Shown: in pieces, positions 59,315 to 64,000 of the stretch
Numbering within the stretch: the stretch's first letter is position 1
How the letters are laid out: each line of letters opens with the position of its first letter
Assembly (NCBI GenBank): GCA_963669415.2
Contig: CAXXPS010000001.1
Span: 744,001-808,000, forward strand
Source: JAWKWH01 sp963669415
Lineage (GTDB): Bacteria > Pseudomonadota > Alphaproteobacteria > Rhizobiales > Rhizobiaceae
Direction: 5' to 3'
DNA: 64,000 nt
Program-made: the position numbers and the translations under genes
The notes under the pieces: generated by a model
The model's database searches: none
Told to the model about the DNA's origin: nothing
What the model saw: only the letters and a program-made list of their open reading frames with translations

Positions 59315-60367
59315 TTACAATTCCAGAGGCACGAGTTCTTCGACACGCCAACCAATTCGCGTATTCCGCCTGCCGATCTCGGTTTTCTCCGAGTCGGTCA
59401 CAACGATCAGGTCGACGCCGCACGCCTGAACCAGGGACCGGGTTTGGCCACCAAGATAGTTTTGAGTTTCGATCGAACCGTTGATCACCGCCATGGAATT
59501 CACGGGTTGGAAAGTGATTGCCTCCTTGCGGAGCACGAAGGACCTCGGTCCCGCTTCCAAATCCGGTGAATTTGTCAAGGGAACCGTTGTCCCGTCGGGG
59601 AATTTCCCCTTCCAGGACCGGCCCGATTTCACGACCTCCAGTTCAACAATGTTGGCGCCTCCCAAAAAGTCGGCGGCAAACACGGTCCGCGGTCGCCGGT
59701 AGATCTCCTCGGGCGTGCCCGCCTGTTCGATCCGTCCCTTGTTCATCAAGATCACCCGGTCGGCCAGTCCGAGGGCCTCTTCTTGATCGTGGGTGACAAA
59801 GATCGTGGTCAGGCCGAGGCGCTCATGGAGTCGTTTTAGTTCCACCTGCATGGTTTCGCGCAAGCGCGCATCCAGGTTCGACAAAGGCTCGTCCAACAGC
59901 AGCAGATTAGGCTCCGAGACGACTGATCGCGCCAGCGCTACGCGTTGTTGCTGACCGCCGGAGAGCTGCCGGGGATATCGCCCGGCCAGATGCTCGAGTT
60001 TGACGAGGTCAAGTGCTTCCCGGGCTTTCTCCAATTGTTCACTTCGGGAATATCTGGCACGCATGCGCAATGGAAAGCGGACATTCTCGACGACGGTCAT
60101 ATGCGGCAGGAGCGCATAGCTCTGGAACATCAGCGCTATGTTCCGTCTCTCCGGCGCAATGTCCGTTACCGGTTTGTCGGCAATGTGAACGGATCCCGAA
60201 TCGGGCCGTTCAAGTCCTGCGATGATCCGCAGCAAGGTGGATTTGCCGCAGCCGCTGGGACCCAGCAAGGCGACAAACTCGCCATCGTCCACTTGAAGGT
60301 CGAATTGGTCGAGGACACTCAATTCGCCGAAGCGCTTGGTCACCGACCGAACCGATAGCTTTTGCAT
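59315..60367 (-). CDS. ABC transporter ATP-binding protein (PotA-like)
   Basis: I chose ATG 60367 (MQKLSVRSVTKRFGELSVLD) because TGAGG lies eight bases upstream; a TTG at 60385 and an ATG at 60373 are also in frame. It has Walker A LLGPSGCGKSTLL, Q-loop MFQSYALLPHMTV, signature QLSGGQQQRVALARS, Walker B LLLLDEPLSNLD and the switch His in FVTHDQEEALGL. The C-terminal TOBE-like domain (about residues 240-350) is typical of spermidine/putrescine-type importers. It is the last gene of the importer operon, 10 bases after the permease. Confidence 0.94.
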   Translation of the reverse strand: MQKLSVRSVTKRFGELSVLDQFDLQVDDGEFVALLGPSGCGKSTLLRIIAGLERPDSGSVHIADKPVTDIAPERRNIALMFQSYALLPHMTVVENVRFPLRMRARYSRSEQLEKAREALDLVKLEHLAGRYPRQLSGGQQQRVALARSVVSEPNLLLLDEPLSNLDARLRETMQVELKRLHERLGLTTIFVTHDQEEALGLADRVILMNKGRIEQAGTPEEIYRRPRTVFAADFLGGANIVELEVVKSGRSWKGKFPDGTTVPLTNSPDLEAGPRSFVLRKEAITFQPVNSMAVINGSIETQNYLGGQTRSLVQACGVDLIVVTDSEKTEIGRRNTRIGWRVEELVPLEL

Positions 60368-60377
60368 GACCATAGCC

Positions 60378-61175
60378 TCAGACAACTTTCGACAACCCGA
60401 AGACCCGGCTCAGCATCACAACCAGCACCATGGTCATGAGGATCATGACACTGGAAACGGCGGCGACGGACGGATCCGGGCTGAACTCCAAGGTTGAATA
60501 TATCCGCATGGGCAGCGTCTCGACGCTTGGCGCGCGCATGAATAGCGCGATGACCGCGTCGTCAAATGAAATATTGAACGCAAAAAAGGCGCCGGCCGCC
60601 ATTCCGGTTTTGCATTGCGGCAGAATCACGAGCCAGTAACGTTGCCACCAGCGCGCGCCCATGACGCGCGCCGCTTCATCCAGATTCGGATCGATGTCGG
60701 CAAGATTGGCCGAAACCGTGCGGATCACATACGGCATTGTTATCACGGTATGGCCGATCACCAGCCCGGTAAAGGAGGGGCCGGTCGCATAGCGGCTGAA
60801 TATGATGAGCAATCCGATTGCGAATATGAGTGAGGGCAAGATCAGTGGCGACAGGAAAATCGACGCGATGGTTGCGCGACCGGCAAATCTGAACCGGGAA
60901 AGCGCAATGGCCGCGGGGGTGCCCAGCGCCAGCGCGAGGACAACGGTCACCATCGCCAGTTTGAGGCTGGTCCATCCCGCGCGAAGATAGGCCTCCGAAC
61001 CGAGGATCTCGCCATACCAGCGAAAGGACAGGCCGGGCGGCGGAAATACAAGGAACGCGCTGCTGGATAACGAACTGGCGACGACCACAAACAAGGGCAC
61101 GAGCATGAAGGCGGCGACCGCAACCAGGAACGTCGTGGCGAGCGCCATTACCCATCGGGGAGTGGCCGCGATCAT
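60378..61175 (-). CDS. ABC transporter permease (PotC-like)
   Basis: The start is ATG 61175 (MIAATPRWVMALATTFLVAV); the frame is open far upstream, but that is the opposite reading of the other permease. The 265-residue protein has six membrane segments and the EAA loop LDEAARVMGARWWQRYWLVI. The ATG overlaps the stop of the preceding permease (ATGA), so the two are coupled and form the heterodimeric channel. Confidence 0.92.
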   Translation of the reverse strand: MIAATPRWVMALATTFLVAVAAFMLVPLFVVVASSLSSSAFLVFPPPGLSFRWYGEILGSEAYLRAGWTSLKLAMVTVVLALALGTPAAIALSRFRFAGRATIASIFLSPLILPSLIFAIGLLIIFSRYATGPSFTGLVIGHTVITMPYVIRTVSANLADIDPNLDEAARVMGARWWQRYWLVILPQCKTGMAAGAFFAFNISFDDAVIALFMRAPSVETLPMRIYSTLEFSPDPSVAAVSSVMILMTMVLVVMLSRVFGLSKVV

Positions 61176-62026
61176 TGCCTGCCGCCCGCGCGCGACACCA
61201 GGATCATGTAGGGGACGATCAACAGCAGCGTCACGATGAGCAGGATCACCGAGAGCGCCGAGCCAAAGCCCCAATCGAATGATCCGGTCATTTGTTGATA
61301 GATGGACCCCGCCATTACCTGTAGCCTCACGCCACCGACCAGGGACGGCGTGATAAACGAGCTGATCGAAAGCGCGAAAACCAAGAGCGAGCCCGAGGCA
61401 AGGCCGGGCACCGAAAGCGGCAGGGTGATGTGGAACATGGATTGGAAGAACCCGGCTCCCATAACCCGCGATGCTTCTTCCAGCGACGGCGGGATCTGGC
61501 TCAGGCTCCCAAGCGTCGTCAAAACCAGAAACGGCAACAGCACCTGGGCCATGGCAATGATGATCCCCGCTTCGGTGTGCATCAACGAAATGCTGTTGTC
61601 GATCAGGCCGAGTTGCTCCAGGGTCCAGCTGATGACACCGCCGGGACCCAGGATGACCAGCCATCCGAATGTTCGGATCACGACGCTTGTCATGAGCGGC
61701 AGAATGATGATGACGATCAGACTTGCCCGTAAAATCGGGCCGGCGCGGGCGATGATAACGGCCAGAGGAAATCCGACGATCAGGCAGATGGCGGTAATGG
61801 TGAAGGCGATCCGAAAGGTCCGAAGCGCAACGCCGGCGTAGAATTCGTCGACGAAAGCCTTTGCGTAATGCTCAAAGGTGAATTGAACCGGCTCGGTTCC
61901 GAACGTCAGGAAACTTTGGGCCAGAAGCTGAAAGGCAGGAAAGAAAAAGGCAAGAAGCAGGAACAGGACGCCAGGACCGAGAAGGATCGCCGGTTCCCGG
62001 TTTGCCCGCCACGCACCAGCCGACAT
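61172..62026 (-). CDS. ABC transporter permease (PotB-like)
   Basis: A 284-residue protein with six membrane segments after GGAAGG. The EAA loop is PPSLEEASRVMGAGFFQSMF. It precedes the PotC-like gene with a 4-base overlap. PotB/PotC-like pairs import polyamines, other amines or anionic and zwitterionic compounds, so specificity depends on the binding protein. Confidence 0.92.
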   Translation of the reverse strand: MSAGAWRANREPAILLGPGVLFLLLAFFFPAFQLLAQSFLTFGTEPVQFTFEHYAKAFVDEFYAGVALRTFRIAFTITAICLIVGFPLAVIIARAGPILRASLIVIIILPLMTSVVIRTFGWLVILGPGGVISWTLEQLGLIDNSISLMHTEAGIIIAMAQVLLPFLVLTTLGSLSQIPPSLEEASRVMGAGFFQSMFHITLPLSVPGLASGSLLVFALSISSFITPSLVGGVRLQVMAGSIYQQMTGSFDWGFGSALSVILLIVTLLLIVPYMILVSRAGGRQ

Positions 62027-62069
62027 TCACCCTTCCTTCCTATGGATGTCCAGTTCGGAGCAAAAGGCA

Positions 62070-62092
62070 GGAGAGCCGGAAACCGGCTCTCC
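62070..62092 (-). terminator. Intercistronic hairpin after the binding-protein gene
   Basis: GGAGAGCCGG pairs perfectly with CCGGCTCTCC around AAA. It lies between the binding-protein and permease genes and would raise the relative amount of binding protein, as is common in ABC import operons. Confidence 0.65.
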
Positions 62093-62100
62093 AACTTGCC

Positions 62101-63141
62101 TTATTGTGCAATGGCCCGCGACCAGGCTTCGTTCCAGCCGGGGCGTTTCTTGGCAATGGCGTTTGCGTCAAAGGTGTTCAGCTTGGCGACATCGCCTTCG
62201 CCATACACCACCTGTGCCGCTACTTCTTCCGATAATTTCGCCTCCCGGTTTGTCGGCGTGTAGCGAAGCGCTTCCGCCCAACCACTCGATGCCTCGGCGC
62301 GGATCGAGAAGTCGATGAACTTCAGCGCCAGATCGCGCTTGTCAGTTCCGGCGACGAGATTGACGGTGATTGGTGCGAGCACACCGCCTTCTTCAGGCTG
62401 CACGAATTTGACCGGCAGACCCGACTTGGTCAGGGTAAAGGCATAGTCCTGTGCATATGGGGCGATCCACGCGCTGCCCTGGGCGAAATTCTGCTGGATC
62501 TCGGGCGATTTGGACACAATCGTCGAGGTCGAGAGGATCTTCTGCACGAAATCCAGGCCAGGCTGAATGTCATCCATCGTGCCGCCTGCGACCTTGTTGA
62601 TCATCAAGAAACCAAGCATTCCATAGGTATTGCTGGCCGCGTCGGTCAACAAAACATGGTTCTGATAGGCCGGATCGGCGATATCGCTCCAGGAGGTCGG
62701 CGCTTCAGAAATCTGATCGGTGTTGTAGAGCAGCCCGATTACGGCCGTCGAATAGGTCGGGCCGATTCCCTTGTCCAAGCCTGCTACCGCGAAATCATAC
62801 ATCTGGCTGTGGTTTTCCAGCTCAGCCGGCTCGATTGGTGCCAGGAGTCCTTCGGCGGCAGCGGCATGTTCCAGCCCGCCCGAGAAATGCACGACATCGA
62901 ACTGCGGATTGTCCTTTTGCGCGCGCAATTGCGCCAGCGTGTCCGCGGAGTAGGCGGTGACCACCTCGACCTTGACGTTGTGCATTTTCTCAAAAGGCGT
63001 GATGACCAGTTCGCGGTGGATCTTCTCGTAGGCACCACCAAAGGAGTTGATCGTCAGCGTTTCCTGTGCGGATGCGTGCTGCGCAAACGCGAAGAGTGAA
63101 ACGGCACCGAACGTGGCTAGCCAATTTCTGCGTTGTTTCAT
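62101..63141 (-). CDS. Extracellular solute-binding protein (PotD/PotF-like)
   Basis: A 346-residue protein with signal peptide (MKQRRNWLATFGAVSLFAFA, cut near ASA). It starts ETLTINSFGGAYEKIHRELV and keeps LYNTDQISEAPTSWSDIAD, the hinge region of family 1 binding proteins of the spermidine/putrescine type. It is the first gene of the importer operon read leftward and has AAGGA before the ATG. The ligand cannot be deduced; acidic residues needed for polyamine binding are not obvious. Confidence 0.9.
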   Translation of the reverse strand: MKQRRNWLATFGAVSLFAFAQHASAQETLTINSFGGAYEKIHRELVITPFEKMHNVKVEVVTAYSADTLAQLRAQKDNPQFDVVHFSGGLEHAAAAEGLLAPIEPAELENHSQMYDFAVAGLDKGIGPTYSTAVIGLLYNTDQISEAPTSWSDIADPAYQNHVLLTDAASNTYGMLGFLMINKVAGGTMDDIQPGLDFVQKILSTSTIVSKSPEIQQNFAQGSAWIAPYAQDYAFTLTKSGLPVKFVQPEEGGVLAPITVNLVAGTDKRDLALKFIDFSIRAEASSGWAEALRYTPTNREAKLSEEVAAQVVYGEGDVAKLNTFDANAIAKKRPGWNEAWSRAIAQ

Positions 63142-63182
63142 GTCCTTGTCATCCTCTGCTGGTTGGTTCCCCGATCGCCCGA

Positions 63183-63665
63183 TCAGGCTTCGATACGGCC
63201 AATTTCAACGGTCTTTATGCCCTCTGTTCGCGTGGTGCCGCACGCCTCGGCAAATTCGTCCAGGCCCTGCGTGATCCTCCCGAACATGTTGCATGGCGTC
63301 CAGCCCAACGGGCCGTTGATCCGCGCGCCCGGCGCATAGAAGATCCCGATCTCCCAGAGTTCTTCTGGAAGTCCCTTCATCACATGTTTTCCCTGATAGA
63401 ACCAAAGGCACTCGCCCGCTTCCGGGTAGCAGGTCTGGTTCTCCGCGGGAATGGATGCAGGATCGAATCTCTGCGCCTCTTCGGGAAGACCCATCATGAT
63501 CTCGGGCCCGGCAAACATGGCGTGAATGGCCGGTATCCGCACCGGCGATTCCAGCGCGTCCCAAATGGTCCGGCTCGTCACGGGCGCGTTCTTCTCATAG
63601 AGTGTGATCACCGCGCGCACGCCGGTCTCGACAAATTCTGCATAAAGTTGCCTGGCTGTTGGCAT
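63183..63665 (-). CDS. DUF3830 family protein (cyclophilin-like fold)
   Basis: I chose ATG 63665 (MPTARQLYAEFVETGVRAVI) with AGAGGTG upstream; ATGs at 63686 and 63713 are in frame but add an atypical leader. The 160-residue protein follows DUF3830 with NAPVTSRTIWDALESPV, ENQTCYPEAGECLWFYQGKH and FGRITQGLDEFAEAC. Members are common next to amide/creatinine-type degradation genes and importers. It precedes the importer operon by 41 bases and may be part of it. Confidence 0.82.
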   Translation of the reverse strand: MPTARQLYAEFVETGVRAVITLYEKNAPVTSRTIWDALESPVRIPAIHAMFAGPEIMMGLPEEAQRFDPASIPAENQTCYPEAGECLWFYQGKHVMKGLPEELWEIGIFYAPGARINGPLGWTPCNMFGRITQGLDEFAEACGTTRTEGIKTVEIGRIEA

Positions 63666-63770
63666 GCAGCACCTCTTCGCAAGCATTGATTGACCGCGGG
63701 TAAGGCATTGCATCGCCGTAATAAAATGTCTAATTAATAAAACGTTTCAATCGATAGAAAAATTTAATCA

Positions 63771-64000
63771 ATGGACGATGGTCACGCCCATCATGCGACT
63801 GAATCCGGCGGACTGACACTTAAGAACCTGCGGACCTTTTTCTGGCTGGCGCGGTTACGCAACTATCATGCGGTGGCACGGCAGATCGGCGTTACGCAGC
63901 CCGCTGTGACGACCCGAATTTCGAACCTCGAGGAAGAACTGGGCGTTCGTCTGTTTTCGCGCGGCCGGCAAACGGTCTCGCTAACTCCTGAAGGCCAGGA
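63771..64000 (+). CDS. LysR-family regulator, 3'-truncated by window edge
   Basis: Only the first 76 codons are present. TLKNLRTFFWLARLRNYHAV, ARQIGVTQPAVTTRISNLEE and LGVRLFSRGRQTVSLTPEGQ are the LysR helix-turn-helix and first linker. It is divergent from the DUF3830-ABC operon; the AT-rich 105-base gap (63666-63770) holds the promoters and is the likely operator, so this is probably the regulator of the catabolic locus. Confidence 0.9.
   Translation, partial: MDDGHAHHATESGGLTLKNLRTFFWLARLRNYHAVARQIGVTQPAVTTRISNLEEELGVRLFSRGRQTVSLTPEGQ

Noticed and set aside
59132..59569. Plus-strand 145-codon frame near the ABC ATPase
   Set aside because: It overlaps the ATPase C-terminus on the other strand and has no recognisable protein features.
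61176..61664. N-terminal extension of the PotC-like permease frame
   Set aside because: It overlaps the PotB-like gene on the same strand and reads as a low-complexity shadow; the ATGA overlap at 61172-61175 gives the natural start.

Overview
The window reads as chromosomal DNA of an alphaproteobacterium, most likely of the order Hyphomicrobiales (rhizobial relatives). The clues are the moderately high GC, several TRAP transporters, GcvA-type LysR regulators, a YcgN/UPF0260 protein, an exonuclease-CBS-DUF294 protein and a tRNA with a CAU anticodon of the alphaproteobacterial Ile2 type. The species cannot be named from the sequence alone.

Layout. 1-3.2 kb: 3'-truncated caspase-like protein with a long N-terminal propeller-like region. 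3.3-9.6 kb: membrane protein, MmyB-type XRE regulator, two flavin nitroreductase-fold enzymes (the second like iodotyrosine deiodinase), and a TetR regulator directly followed by a hydrolase-glycosyltransferase fusion. 10-15 kb: TRAP transporter, MarR regulator and phytanoyl-CoA-type dioxygenase, with the same palindromic operator in front of the transporter and between regulator and dioxygenase. 15-17.4 kb: Spy-like protein, sterol desaturase-family enzyme, MarR regulator and two-TM protein around twin palindromes. 17.4-26.7 kb: two LysR regulators, GST, DUF4242, GYD, DsbA-like isomerase, HSDL2-like SDR, exonuclease-CBS-DUF294 protein, YcgN protein, SnoaL-like protein and a Gly-tailed membrane protein. 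26.8-31.5 kb: a second TRAP transporter linked to an amidase. 31.5-33.5 kb: GFA protein, Arg/Gly-rich secreted protein, SIMPL protein and tRNA.

From the tRNA to about 59 kb the DNA is accessory in character. It holds a large serine recombinase without its N-terminus against an IS3-family element, a frameshifted IS1182-type element, an IS110 fragment, a 166-bp MITE-like element with 20-bp terminal inverted repeats and a 4-bp target duplication, and at least eight same-orientation intergenic copies of a 100-145 bp repeat. Between these lie a GlxA-type AraC regulator, two paralogous PilZ proteins, a caspase-TPR protein with eight nearly identical 48-residue repeats, a quinone oxidoreductase, mscL, a TadG-like VWA protein, a CocE/NonD hydrolase, small unknown proteins and a candidate small RNA.

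54.9-64 kb holds a likely catabolic locus: creatininase-family enzyme, PLP-dependent threonine/serine dehydratase-like enzyme, a glycosidase-like protein, a complete PotABCD-like ABC importer, a DUF3830 protein and a divergent LysR regulator cut by the window edge. The substrate cannot be read from sequence.

The points most worth following are the two-promoter MarR operator, the MITE and the dispersed repeat family, the hydrolase-glycosyltransferase fusion, the caspase-TPR protein, and the candidate small RNA.
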